Positions 48,641 through 58,593 of a stretch of 64,000 nucleotides of DNA are shown piece by piece. Below the pieces are notes generated by a model. That model saw only the letters and a program-made list of their open reading frames with translations. It was not told the origin of the DNA and did no database searches. How positions within the stretch are numbered: position 1 is the stretch's first letter; each line of letters starts with the position of its first letter. A program made the position numbers and the translations under genes. This DNA is from an uncultured Ruminococcus sp. (lineage in GTDB: Bacteria; Bacillota; Clostridia; Oscillospirales; Ruminococcaceae), in assembly GCA_947176415.1 (NCBI GenBank), contig CAMWQJ010000001.1, positions 1 to 64,000 on the forward strand, written 5' to 3'.

Positions 48641-48775
48641 TATTCGACGGCTGAGGGGGGATTTTCTCTTGTTTTTCAAAGTTTTTTTGTCTGCTCTGAC
48701 AGAAAAGTCCTCGACAGCCCGTGATTTTATATGGAGTATCACAAAATGCTTCCATGCGAAAGGAGATGATTAAAA

Positions 48776-49249
48776 ATGAAGTTCAAAAAATTTGGTGCTA
48801 CCGAGCAGAGAGTTTACGACCTTGTGAGACCGATAACCGACGACCTCGGCTATTATTTATGGGACGTTTCCTATATAAAAGAGGGTGCGGTGTGGCATCT
48901 GTGCGTATTTATCGACAGCGACGACGGCATAACTATTGATGATTGCGAGAGAGCGACAGAGCCGATAAACGCTGTAATGGATTCGGCAGACCCTATTAAA
49001 GAAAGTTATGTGCTTGAAGTAGGCTCGGCAGGTCTTGAAAGGGACTTGCTCAAGGAGGAACATTTTGAAATATGCGTCGGCGATACTGTAAGAATACGTT
49101 TTATCAGGAACATTGACGGCGAAAAGGAAGTTATCGCCGTTCTGACAGGTGCAGACAAAGAGGGCGTTTCAGTTGTTACAGAGGACGGCACGGAAAAAAA
49201 ATATCCGCTTGCTGACATCGCTTTTGTAAAGCTCTATTTCGAGATGTGA
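48776..49249 (+). CDS. rimP: Ribosome maturation factor RimP
   Basis: LGYYLWDVSYIKEGAVWHLCVFIDSDDGITIDDCERATEPINAVMDSADPIKESYVLEVGSAGLERDL. Confidence 0.96.
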   Translation: MKFKKFGATEQRVYDLVRPITDDLGYYLWDVSYIKEGAVWHLCVFIDSDDGITIDDCERATEPINAVMDSADPIKESYVLEVGSAGLERDLLKEEHFEICVGDTVRIRFIRNIDGEKEVIAVLTGADKEGVSVVTEDGTEKKYPLADIAFVKLYFEM

Positions 49250-49289
49250 CAAAAATAAAAAATTAATTATATCGGAGGAATATACAGAC

Positions 49290-50456
49290 ATGAACACTAA
49301 CAAGGGCTTTTTCGATGCACTCCAGTCACTCGGAGAGGAAAACAGCGTTGCGACTGACCTTCTCATTGAAAAAGTAAAGACTGCAATGCTGAAAGCGGCA
49401 AGAAAGGCTTATCCGCACAGCGAAGAGAGAATAAAAGTGGAGATAGACCCGCTTACGAAGAAATTCGCAATGTATATCGAGCAGGAAATAATCGACGATT
49501 ATCCGATTGATGAAAACGAGATAAATATTGACGTGGCAAGGACTATAGACCCGTATGCAGTTGTGGGCGGAAAAATCATGAAAGAAATTGATATTTCAAA
49601 ATTCGGAAGAATGGCGGCGTTATCTGCCAAGCAGTCCATAAAAGGCGACCTCAGGGAGATAAACAGGGAACAGATGCTTAACCGTTTTGAATCAAAGGAA
49701 CATGAGTGCATAACCGTAAAGGTTACGCAGATAGACCCCGGCAGAGGAACAGTTACAGTCGAATACGAGGGTACGGAACTTTATCTTTTCAGAAATGAAC
49801 AGATTCCGGGGGAGGTACTCAAGGAAGGACAGATGGTTAAAGTCTACGTTACCAATATAGTCGGCAAGACGAAAAAGCCTATTGTAAAGATTTCACGTAC
49901 TCACAAAGACCTTGTTAAAAGACTTTTTGAAATTGAAGTGCCTGAAATATATGACGGCACTGTTGAGGTAAAGTCCGTTTCACGAGAGGCAGGCTCAAGA
50001 ACTAAAATAGCCGTATGGTCGAAGGACAGCAATGTTGACGCAGTGGGTGCTTGTATCGGCACGGAGATGTCAAGAATACGTGCCGTTGTGGGCGAACTTA
50101 ACGGCGAGAAGATAGACATAATACCGTGGAATGAAAGTCCCGATAAATTCATAGCAAAGGCACTTGCTCCTGCCACAGTCCTGAAAACTGTCATACTTTC
50201 CGAGGAAGAAAAGACGTGTACGGTAGTAGTACCGAATAATCAGTTATCACTTGCTATCGGCAACAAAGGACAGAACGCAAAACTCGCCGCAAAACTCACT
50301 GGCTATAAAATTGACATAAAGCCACAGTTTGATACCCTTACAAATGCGGAAGCACCTGAAATGAGTGCTGATTTCAAAGCACCTGAAAAGACCGAAACAA
50401 AAGAAGTATTGGAAGAGACGGCAACGGCAGTTGAGGAAAAAGCAGATGAAGCCTAA
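49290..50456 (+). CDS. nusA: Transcription termination/antitermination factor NusA
   Basis: VKSVSREAGSRTKIAVWSKDSNVDAVGACIGTEMSRIRAVVGELNGEKIDIIPW; KH domains, LAIGNKGQNAKLAAKLTGYKIDIK. Confidence 0.97.
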   Translation: MNTNKGFFDALQSLGEENSVATDLLIEKVKTAMLKAARKAYPHSEERIKVEIDPLTKKFAMYIEQEIIDDYPIDENEINIDVARTIDPYAVVGGKIMKEIDISKFGRMAALSAKQSIKGDLREINREQMLNRFESKEHECITVKVTQIDPGRGTVTVEYEGTELYLFRNEQIPGEVLKEGQMVKVYVTNIVGKTKKPIVKISRTHKDLVKRLFEIEVPEIYDGTVEVKSVSREAGSRTKIAVWSKDSNVDAVGACIGTEMSRIRAVVGELNGEKIDIIPWNESPDKFIAKALAPATVLKTVILSEEEKTCTVVVPNNQLSLAIGNKGQNAKLAAKLTGYKIDIKPQFDTLTNAEAPEMSADFKAPEKTETKEVLEETATAVEEKADEA

Positions 50457-50718
50457 AAAGATTCCTATGAGAATGTGCCTCGGCTGTGGTGAGATGAAAC
50501 CGAAAAAAGAATTAATAAGAGTGGTTAAATCGCCTGACGGAGAGATAAGCCTTGATTTTACGGGGAAAAAGTCGGGACGGGGTGCATATATATGCCACAG
50601 CGGAGAATGTCTTGAAAAGGCGAGGAAGTCGAGACGGCTGGAAAAAAGTTTCTCATGCAGGATAGACGAGAGTATTTACGGGGTGATGGCTTGTGAACTC
50701 AAAGAAGAAAACAGCTGA
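50446..50718 (+). CDS. rnpM: YlxR family RNA-binding protein (RnpM)
   Basis: PMRMCLGCGEMKPKKELIRVVKSPDGEISLDFTGKKSGRGAYICHSGECLEKARKSRRLEKSF. Confidence 0.93.
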   Translation: MKPKKIPMRMCLGCGEMKPKKELIRVVKSPDGEISLDFTGKKSGRGAYICHSGECLEKARKSRRLEKSFSCRIDESIYGVMACELKEENS

Positions 50719-51001
50719 TTTGCTTACAATCTGCATAAAGGCGGGAAAGACAGTAAAAGGCTTTGACAGCGTATGCGATGCAGTGAAAAACGGCAATGTT
50801 TCATGTGTGCTTACTGCATCTGATATTTCGCAGAAGACTTTAAAGGAAATTAATTTTCTCTGCAACAGATATTCCGTGCCTGTTCTTGATACGGAACTTT
50901 CAAAGGAAGAAACGGCTTTTTTATGCGGAAAATCAACGGCAGTAATTGCTGTATGCGACAAGGGATTTTCGGAAGGATTCATGAAAATCATAAACGCCTG
51001 A
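50693..51001 (+). CDS. L7Ae/YlxQ family ribosomal-like protein
   Basis: GTG start; ADLLTICIKAGKTVKGFDSVCDAVKNGNVSCVLTASDISQKTLKEINFLC; between ylxR and infB. Confidence 0.9.
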   Translation: MNSKKKTADLLTICIKAGKTVKGFDSVCDAVKNGNVSCVLTASDISQKTLKEINFLCNRYSVPVLDTELSKEETAFLCGKSTAVIAVCDKGFSEGFMKIINA

Positions 51002-51096
51002 TTACAGCTGAAACGCTGTACTGACATAGATTGAAATGAAAACACGACTCAGCCGTATTATGAATACGGTACTATTAACGGGAGGTATTTTAGCCT

Positions 51097-53523
51097 ATGA
51101 CCAGAAAAATAAAATTAAGTGACTTTGCAAAGGATTTGAATGTTTCCACACAGGAAGTAATTGACTTTTTCGCTTCAAAGGGTGATAAAAAGAAAAAGGC
51201 TGTTACAGGTCTTACGGAAACGGAAATGAATCTCTTGCTTGAACACTACACAAAGAAAAACGAAGTTAAGTCTTTTGATGAGTATTACAAGTCAGGAAAC
51301 AGCAGTAAGAAAGACGATACATCGAAACAGGAGAAAAACGGCAGTAATGGCAGAAAGTCCGAAAAACAGCCGAAACAGAATAAACCTATGAAAAAACAGA
51401 ATGACAGAAAACCTGAAGAAGTCAAAATTCAGGATACACAGAAGAAAAACAGAAAGACGGAAAAAACACAGGCAAAGGCTCAGGACAGGGGCGAGCGTTC
51501 AAAGCTGAATGTTTCAGTAAGCTCCGAGACGGCACAGACTTCAACCAAGAGAAGAACCGTTGACACGAGAGGAAGTTATGTAGACCTCGACAAATACAAC
51601 GAGCGTTACGAGCAGATAGCAACTTCCAACAAGCACAAGAATGACAATTATTCGACAAAGAAACAGAAGATAAATCAGAAGTCCGCACAGCGTAACAGAC
51701 AGCAGTATTCACGCAAGGAGACAGAGGCAGAAAAGCTGAAACGTCTTGAACTCGAAAGAGCCAGAAAACAGCAGTTAAAGGTGCTTATCCCTGACATCAT
51801 AACGGTAAGTGAATTATCCGCACGTCTTAAAGTTACGGCAACGGAAGTTATAAAGAAGCTCATGGGACTCGGAGTAATGGCAACGATAAATCAGGAGATT
51901 GATTTTGATACTGCATCTCTTGTTGCGGAAGAACTCGGGGCAAAGGTTGAAAAGGAAGTTATTGTCACTATCGAGGAAAGACTTATTGACGATAGTGACG
52001 ACGACGATACAAACCTTGAGCCACGCTGTCCTGTTGTGGTTGTAATGGGACATGTAGACCACGGAAAGACTTCTATTCTTGACAGAATCAGGGACGCACA
52101 CGTTGCAGACGGTGAGGCAGGCGGTATTACTCAGCATATCGGTGCTTATCAGGTAAGAGTAAACGGACAGAAGATTACTTTTCTTGATACCCCCGGACAT
52201 GAAGCTTTCACGTCAATGAGGGCAAGGGGTGCAAATATAACGGATATTGCAATACTTGTCGTGGCTGCGGACGACGGCATAATGCCACAGACTGTTGAGT
52301 CTATAAATCATGCCAAGGCTGCGGGAGTATCGATAATAGTTGCCATAAATAAAATGGACAAAGAGGGGGCAAATCCCGACCGCATAAAAGAAGAACTCAC
52401 AAAGTATGATATAGTATGCGAAGAATGGGGCGGAGACGTTATATGTGTACCCGTTTCTGCAAAGACAGGCGAGGGAATTGACGAACTTCTCGAAAACGTA
52501 TTGCTTGTTGCTGAGGTAAAGGAACTTAAGGCAAATCCCGACCGTCTCGCAAAGGGTACTGTAATTGAAGCACGTCTCGACAAGGGAAGAGGACCTATTG
52601 CAACACTACTCGTACAGAACGGCACGTTACATCAGGGCGATGTGCTTATTGCAGGTACAGCAGTCGGACGTGTAAGGGTTATGACAAACCATAAGGGCAA
52701 GCCTGTAAAGAACGCAGGACCGTCTGTGCCTGTTGAGATTACAGGTCTTGCGGAAGTGCCGAGTGCAGGCGATATATTCAATGCTGTTGAGGACGAGAGA
52801 CTTGCAAGAGAACTTGTTGAGAAGAGAAAGCACGAGGCAAAACAGGAGCAGTTTAATTCATACAGGAAAGTAACTCTTGATAATCTATTCAGTCAGATTG
52901 CGGAGGGCGAAATAAAGGAACTTCCGATTATCGTAAAGGCAGATGTACAGGGTTCTGTTGAAGCGGTAAAGCAGTCGCTTGAAAAACTCTCCAACAATGA
53001 AGTAAGAGTGCGTGTAATACACGGTGCTGTCGGAGCTGTAAAGGAAAGCGATGTTATGCTTGCCAATGCCTCAAACGCTATAATAGTAGGATTCAATGTA
53101 AGACCAGACCCCGTTGCATCTGAAAATGCTGTCCGTGACGGCGTTGATATACGTCTTTACAGGATTATATATGATGCTATCGAAGAGATAACAACGGCTA
53201 TGAAGGGAATGCTCGCTCCTAAATTCAGGGAGGTGGAACTCGGACGTGTTGAAGTGCGTCAGGTTTATAAAATCTCAAATGTTGGAATGGTTGCAGGAAG
53301 CTATGTTCTCAGCGGTAAGGCAACAAGAGGCTGTCAGGTGCGTGTTGTGCGTGACGGAATAATAATAGCAGATGACAAAATAGCAGGGCTGAAACGTTTC
53401 AAGGACGATGTAAAGGAAGTTGCAGACGGCTATGAATGCGGTATAAGCCTTGAGAAATTCAGCGACGTAAAAGAGGGCGACATTTTCGAGACATTTATTG
53501 TTGAAGAATATCGTGAAGAATGA
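51097..53523 (+). CDS. infB: Translation initiation factor IF-2
   Basis: [58 protein letters not shown]. Confidence 0.98.
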   Translation: MTRKIKLSDFAKDLNVSTQEVIDFFASKGDKKKKAVTGLTETEMNLLLEHYTKKNEVKSFDEYYKSGNSSKKDDTSKQEKNGSNGRKSEKQPKQNKPMKKQNDRKPEEVKIQDTQKKNRKTEKTQAKAQDRGERSKLNVSVSSETAQTSTKRRTVDTRGSYVDLDKYNERYEQIATSNKHKNDNYSTKKQKINQKSAQRNRQQYSRKETEAEKLKRLELERARKQQLKVLIPDIITVSELSARLKVTATEVIKKLMGLGVMATINQEIDFDTASLVAEELGAKVEKEVIVTIEERLIDDSDDDDTNLEPRCPVVVVMGHVDHGKTSILDRIRDAHVADGEAGGITQHIGAYQVRVNGQKITFLDTPGHEAFTSMRARGANITDIAILVVAADDGIMPQTVESINHAKAAGVSIIVAINKMDKEGANPDRIKEELTKYDIVCEEWGGDVICVPVSAKTGEGIDELLENVLLVAEVKELKANPDRLAKGTVIEARLDKGRGPIATLLVQNGTLHQGDVLIAGTAVGRVRVMTNHKGKPVKNAGPSVPVEITGLAEVPSAGDIFNAVEDERLARELVEKRKHEAKQEQFNSYRKVTLDNLFSQIAEGEIKELPIIVKADVQGSVEAVKQSLEKLSNNEVRVRVIHGAVGAVKESDVMLANASNAIIVGFNVRPDPVASENAVRDGVDIRLYRIIYDAIEEITTAMKGMLAPKFREVELGRVEVRQVYKISNVGMVAGSYVLSGKATRGCQVRVVRDGIIIADDKIAGLKRFKDDVKEVADGYECGISLEKFSDVKEGDIFETFIVEEYREE

Positions 53524-53615
53524 TTTTTTTGAAATGAAATGCAGAGGGGTTATTTAATCTTTTTATCTGACCCCTCGCTGTTTTCACTTAATATATTATA
53601 CAGAAAGGAATAATC

Positions 53616-53954
53616 ATGCCGAATTTTAAAAACAGCCGTATGGCAGAGGATATAAAAAGAGAGATGACAGCTATTCTCCGTGAACTCAAAGACCCACGCA
53701 TAGACAAAATGCTTACTGTTGTGAGGGCTGACCTTTCGGGTGATATGTCATCATGTAAGGTATATGTTTCGAGTTTTTCGGGTATAGAAAAAGCGAAAGA
53801 GTCTGTAAAAGGTCTTGAGAGTGCTGGCGGATTCATAAGACGGGAATTATTCCACAGGCTTAAAATGCGTAAATCTCCCGAACTTGTGTTCATAGCGGAT
53901 AACTCAATAGAAAGAAGTGTGGAGATAAGCAGAAAACTCAATGACTTGATATAA
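53616..53954 (+). CDS. rbfA: Ribosome-binding factor A
   Basis: SRMAEDIKREMTAILRELKDPRIDKMLTVVRADLSGDMSSCKVYVS. Confidence 0.95.
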   Translation: MPNFKNSRMAEDIKREMTAILRELKDPRIDKMLTVVRADLSGDMSSCKVYVSSFSGIEKAKESVKGLESAGGFIRRELFHRLKMRKSPELVFIADNSIERSVEISRKLNDLI

Positions 53955-53966
53955 GGGGGATTTGAT

Positions 53967-54914
53967 ATGTATATAAGTTTCGGCGAAGCGGAAACCTTTC
54001 TCCGCAACTGTAAAGACGCTGTTATAATAACGCACAGGAATCCCGACGGCGACTGTATTGGTGCAGGTTTCGGACTGAAAGACATTCTTCAACAGCTCGG
54101 CATACGGAGCAGGGTTGTATGCCACGATGATTTTCCTGAAAGATTTGATTTTCTCACCAATGTCGGAGCAGGCGAGGACTTTGAGCCACAGACTGTAATA
54201 GCGGTTGACGTTGCTGACCCCTCACTTATGGGAAAGTATCAGGAGATTTACGGCAAAAGGGTTCAGCTGTGTATCGACCACCATGTGTCCAATAAAAACT
54301 ATGCGGAAAAAACTTTGCTTCGTGCCGACGCTTCCGCTACGTGTGAAGTAATCTATCAGCTGGCAGAGTCTATGGGTCTCGATATATCGAGGCACTGTGC
54401 CATGTGTCTCTACACGGGAATAGCCACGGATACGGGCTGTTTCCGTTTTGACTGCACTACCTACAGAACGCATGAAGCGGTCGCCGACATTATGAAAAAG
54501 TTTGATATAAATTTTGCAAGGATAAACCGCTATATGTTTGACGTCAAGTCCGAGGGGCGTATTAAGCTTGAAAGTATGCTTAACGGCATGATGGAACTTT
54601 ATCTCGGCGGAAAACTCTGTATAATAGCGGTTACCAATGAAATCATGGAGAAGGTCGGAATAGATTCCAGTGAACTCGAGGGATTCGCCAACCTCACTTT
54701 ACAGCTTGAAAAAACCGAAATAGGAATTTTTATACGTGAACGTGAAAACGATTTCAAATGTTCATTCCGTTCGTCAGGCGATATAAACGTCTCCGAAATC
54801 TGTCAGCAACTCGGCGGCGGCGGTCATGCCAAGGCTTCGGGCTGTAATATGGCAGGAACTCTTGACGAGGTTAAAACAAAAATGATAGAGACCGTAAGGG
54901 AGGCATTATGCTGA
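53967..54914 (+). CDS. nrnA: DHH/DHHA1 family phosphoesterase (NrnA-like)
   Basis: ITHRNPDGDCIGAGFGL; CIDHHVSN; TDTGCFRFDCTTYRTHEAVADIM; GGGGHAKASGCNM. Confidence 0.93.
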   Translation: MYISFGEAETFLRNCKDAVIITHRNPDGDCIGAGFGLKDILQQLGIRSRVVCHDDFPERFDFLTNVGAGEDFEPQTVIAVDVADPSLMGKYQEIYGKRVQLCIDHHVSNKNYAEKTLLRADASATCEVIYQLAESMGLDISRHCAMCLYTGIATDTGCFRFDCTTYRTHEAVADIMKKFDINFARINRYMFDVKSEGRIKLESMLNGMMELYLGGKLCIIAVTNEIMEKVGIDSSELEGFANLTLQLEKTEIGIFIRERENDFKCSFRSSGDINVSEICQQLGGGGHAKASGCNMAGTLDEVKTKMIETVREALC

Positions 54915-55801
54915 ACGGTATGATAGGCGTAAACAAGCCACAGGGTTTTACTTCGTTTGACGTTATCGCAAAAATGCGTGGCATACTCGGCATTAAGAGA
55001 ATCGGACACAGCGGTACTCTCGACCCTATGGCAACGGGTGTACTGCCTGTTTTTGTCGGAAATGCGACAAAAGCCTGCGATATGGTTAAGGGCTATAAAA
55101 CCTATGTGGCGGAATTTAAATTCGGAAAGACTACAGATACACAGGATATAACGGGAAAAGTTTTAACGGAGTCCGACAAGACTGTAACACTGAAAGACCT
55201 GAAAGAAGTTATCCCTGAATTTACAGGGAAAATTATGCAGTTACCGCCGATGTATTCCGCCGTGCAGGTAAACGGAAAACGTCTTTACGACCTCGCAAGA
55301 CAGGGAATTGAGGTCGAGAGAAAACCACGTGAAATTGAAATAAAAAATATTGAATTATTGCAATATGATGAAAAGTCACGCACGGGAAGAATGGAAATAA
55401 TATGCGGAAAAGGCACTTATATACGCACGATAATTAACGACATCGGCGAAAAACTCGGCTGCGGCGGAGTTATGACGGCACTTGAAAGAACAGCGGACGG
55501 CGGATTTTTTATCGCTGACTGCCATACTCTCGAACAGATACAGACGGCAAAGGACGAAAACTGTCTTGAAAAGCTGATAATTCCAATAGAATACGCATTT
55601 AAAAGTTTTAATAAAATACGTCTAAACGAAGTACAGACGAGAATGTATAAAAACGGCGTAAAGCTGGATTTGTCGAGGATTAATAACATAAAAGCGGACA
55701 TAACGAAATATGCGGTATACGGATATGACGGTAATTTTATAGGTACAGCCGTTGCAGAACATGAAAACGGAATACTCAGGGTCGGAAAAAATCTTGCGTG
55801 A
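54908..55801 (+). CDS. truB: tRNA pseudouridine(55) synthase
   Basis: GMIGVNKPQGFTSFDVIAKMRGILGIKRIGHSGTLDPMATGVLPVFVGNATK. Confidence 0.97.
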   Translation: MLNGMIGVNKPQGFTSFDVIAKMRGILGIKRIGHSGTLDPMATGVLPVFVGNATKACDMVKGYKTYVAEFKFGKTTDTQDITGKVLTESDKTVTLKDLKEVIPEFTGKIMQLPPMYSAVQVNGKRLYDLARQGIEVERKPREIEIKNIELLQYDEKSRTGRMEIICGKGTYIRTIINDIGEKLGCGGVMTALERTADGGFFIADCHTLEQIQTAKDENCLEKLIIPIEYAFKSFNKIRLNEVQTRMYKNGVKLDLSRINNIKADITKYAVYGYDGNFIGTAVAEHENGILRVGKNLA

Positions 55802-55810
55802 GGTGATAGA

Positions 55811-56695
55811 ATGGAAGTGAAAACATCAGCGGTTGCACTCGGACTTTTTGACGGCGTACATCTCGGACACCGTGCTGTACTTGACCTTGCACTTGCACAG
55901 GAAAAAAACGGTTTTGTTCCGACTGTGTTCACGTTCATGCCGAAGACCGTATTAAGAAAAGCCAGCGGTTACGAGGGATATATATACAATCGCACAGAGA
56001 AAAATTATATTCTCGGCGAACTTGGTTTTTTGATTGAAAATATTCATTCCGTGAAGTTTGAGGAAATATGCGGACTCACGGGCGAGGAGTTTGCAGAAAA
56101 TATCCTTGCAAAAAAATTGAATGCGGAAGTAGTCTGTTGCGGAAATGATTTCAGATTCGGACAATATGCGTCATGCGGAATTGAAGATTTGCGGAAATTC
56201 GGTGAAAAATACGGCTTTGAGGTGCAGACTGCGGACGATATGAAAATTGATGACATAACAGTATCATCGGGGGAGATACGGCGACTTCTTCTTGACGGCG
56301 AAACGGAAAAGGCAAATATACTTCTCGGCTCTCCCTATATGATTCACGCTGTTGTCGGTTTCGGAAACAGAATAGGCAGAACTATAGATTTTCCGACGAT
56401 AAATCAGAATTATTCAGACGGACAGCTTGTACTTAAATACGGCGTATATAAGACCGTGACATATATTGACGGCGTGAAATACAAGTCTGTAACGAATATC
56501 GGAGTAAAGCCAACTATTGCAGGAAAACGTCTGCCACTTGCGGAAACGCATATACTTGACTTCAGCGGAGACTTATATAACAGGCATATAAAGGTTGAGT
56601 TTTATAAATTTATCCGTCCCGAAATGAAATTTTCGTCTGTTGACGAACTCAGAGAACAAATCAGAAAAGACACGGCAAAAGTCCGTGAAATTTAA
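55811..56695 (+). CDS. ribF: Bifunctional riboflavin kinase/FAD synthetase
   Basis: VALGLFDGVHLGHRAVLDLAL; GNDFRFGQYASC; GFGNRIGRTIDFPTINQ; KSVTNIGVKPTI. Confidence 0.95.
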   Translation: MEVKTSAVALGLFDGVHLGHRAVLDLALAQEKNGFVPTVFTFMPKTVLRKASGYEGYIYNRTEKNYILGELGFLIENIHSVKFEEICGLTGEEFAENILAKKLNAEVVCCGNDFRFGQYASCGIEDLRKFGEKYGFEVQTADDMKIDDITVSSGEIRRLLLDGETEKANILLGSPYMIHAVVGFGNRIGRTIDFPTINQNYSDGQLVLKYGVYKTVTYIDGVKYKSVTNIGVKPTIAGKRLPLAETHILDFSGDLYNRHIKVEFYKFIRPEMKFSSVDELREQIRKDTAKVREI

Positions 56696-56800
56696 TAAAT
56701 ATTCGCAGTGTTTTCACTGCACTATCACAAAAAAAGTATATCATTTATATTGTCTGAAAAAACAGCAGACCGCAAGGAATGTTTTCATGGAGGGAAATTA

Positions 56801-57862
56801 ATGATTGAGGTCAGGAATGTAAGCAAGAAATACGGCGACAAACAAGCCGTAAAGAACATAAGTTTTAAAGCCGAACAGGGCGAAATACTGGGATTTCTCG
56901 GTCCTAATGGTGCGGGAAAGTCTACAACCATGAATATGCTGACGGGATATATTTCGTCAACATCGGGACAGATTTTAATAAATGGCGTTGACATACTCGA
57001 AGAACCTAAAAAAGCAAAGTCATTTATCGGATATCTGCCTGAAATTCCGCCTTTGTATATTGATATGACAATCGAGTCTTATCTCAATTTCGTGTATGAT
57101 TTGAAAAAGTGTAAACTTCCGAGAAAGGCACATTTAAAGGACGTGTGCGATTTGTGCAAAATAACGGACGTAAAGGGAAGAATAATTAAAAATCTTTCAA
57201 AAGGCTACAGACAGCGAGTAGGTCTCGCACAGGCACTTGTGAATAATCCGCCTGTGCTTATTCTGGACGAGCCTACTGTCGGTCTCGACCCTAATCAAAT
57301 TATCGAGATAAGAAGTCTCATAAAAAGACTCGGCAAGAAACATACCGTTATATTGTCGTCTCATATTCTGCCGGAAATACAGGCGGTCTGTGACAGGATA
57401 ATCATAATAAACAAGGGCGAGGTTTCGGCTGACGGCACTGCCGACGAGATAGCACAGCAGTTGACAAACGAGCATAAAATGACTCTCAGAATTGAGGGAA
57501 CTACAGGCACAAAGTCGGACAAAAACGAAATTGTAAAGGCTATAAAGAATTTAAAAGGCATAAAATATGTGCGTGCCGATATGGAACGTGAAAAGGGTAT
57601 ATATGACTATGACGTTGAGGCGGACGAAAATATTGATATAAGGCGTTCACTTAACGACCTTTGCCGTGAAAAAGGCTGGAATATCCTTATGATGCAGTTA
57701 TCGGATATGACGCTTGAAGATATATTCCTTAAAATCACAATGGGCGAACAGGATATTAAATCTTCGGAGAAAAAGCCTGAAATACGCCTGAAACTTGTCA
57801 CGGAGAGTGAACAGGAAACAGAAAATGATAATGATAACGACGAAAACGGAGGTAACAACTAA
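56801..57862 (+). CDS. ABC transporter ATP-binding protein (GldA-like)
   Basis: IEVRNVSKKYGDKQAVKNISFKAEQGEILGFLGPNGAGKSTTMNMLTGYI; ATG 56801 preferred. Confidence 0.93.
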   Translation: MIEVRNVSKKYGDKQAVKNISFKAEQGEILGFLGPNGAGKSTTMNMLTGYISSTSGQILINGVDILEEPKKAKSFIGYLPEIPPLYIDMTIESYLNFVYDLKKCKLPRKAHLKDVCDLCKITDVKGRIIKNLSKGYRQRVGLAQALVNNPPVLILDEPTVGLDPNQIIEIRSLIKRLGKKHTVILSSHILPEIQAVCDRIIIINKGEVSADGTADEIAQQLTNEHKMTLRIEGTTGTKSDKNEIVKAIKNLKGIKYVRADMEREKGIYDYDVEADENIDIRRSLNDLCREKGWNILMMQLSDMTLEDIFLKITMGEQDIKSSEKKPEIRLKLVTESEQETENDNDNDENGGNN

Positions 57863-58566
57863 TGGGTGCAATTTACAGACGTGAAATGAACGCATTTTTT
57901 ATATCGGGTGTGGCATATGTGTTTCTGACTGTTTTCTTTATCCTGTCAGGATATTTCTTCTACGTCGGCGTTATCGGCTCGGGTCGCACCGATACTTCAC
58001 CGCTTTTCAGCAGTATGTTTCTTATAATACTTTTTCTTATTCCCATTCTGACAATGCGTCTCATGAGTGAGGAAAAGAAAAACAGGACAGACCAAGGGCT
58101 GTTGACTGCTCCCGTCGGTCTGTGGGATATAGTTCTTGGAAAATATTTCTCCGCACTTACTCTTTTTATCATAGCCGAAAGTATAGTGTTTATCTATGCA
58201 GGAATACTTGCCTATCTCGGCGACGTTGTGTGGCAGACCCTTATCGGAAATTATTTCGCCATGCTGTTTTTAGGCTCGGCATTTATAGCGGTCGGACTTT
58301 TTATTTCTTCACTTACGGAAAATCAGATGGCATCGGCAGTTGCAAGTATGCTTGCACTCTTTGTGCTTTATCTTTTTGATTCCTTCGCAGGCAACGTCTC
58401 AAACGAGACACTGAAAAATCTTATATTGTCGCTTTCATTCTATTCAAGATATATTGAGTTCACACAGGGTATTTTCAGTCTGCCGAGCGTTGTATTTTTC
58501 CTCAGTGCTGCGTTTATCTTCAATTTCTTCACTGTAAGAGTTCTTGACAAGAAACGCTGGGGATAA
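57862..58566 (+). CDS. ABC-2 type permease (GldF-like)
   Basis: AIYRREMNAFFISGVAYVFLTVFFILSGYFFY...PILTMRLMSEEKKNRTDQGLLTAPVGLWDIVLGKYFSAL. Confidence 0.92.
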   Translation: MGAIYRREMNAFFISGVAYVFLTVFFILSGYFFYVGVIGSGRTDTSPLFSSMFLIILFLIPILTMRLMSEEKKNRTDQGLLTAPVGLWDIVLGKYFSALTLFIIAESIVFIYAGILAYLGDVVWQTLIGNYFAMLFLGSAFIAVGLFISSLTENQMASAVASMLALFVLYLFDSFAGNVSNETLKNLILSLSFYSRYIEFTQGIFSLPSVVFFLSAAFIFNFFTVRVLDKKRWG

Positions 58567-58593
58567 TCTACAAAGAAAGGAAGGTATTTTCAG

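Noticed and set aside
50365-50445. N-terminal extension of the YlxR/RnpM ORF
   Set aside because: Overlaps the nusA 3' end in another frame; ATG 50446 matches family starts.
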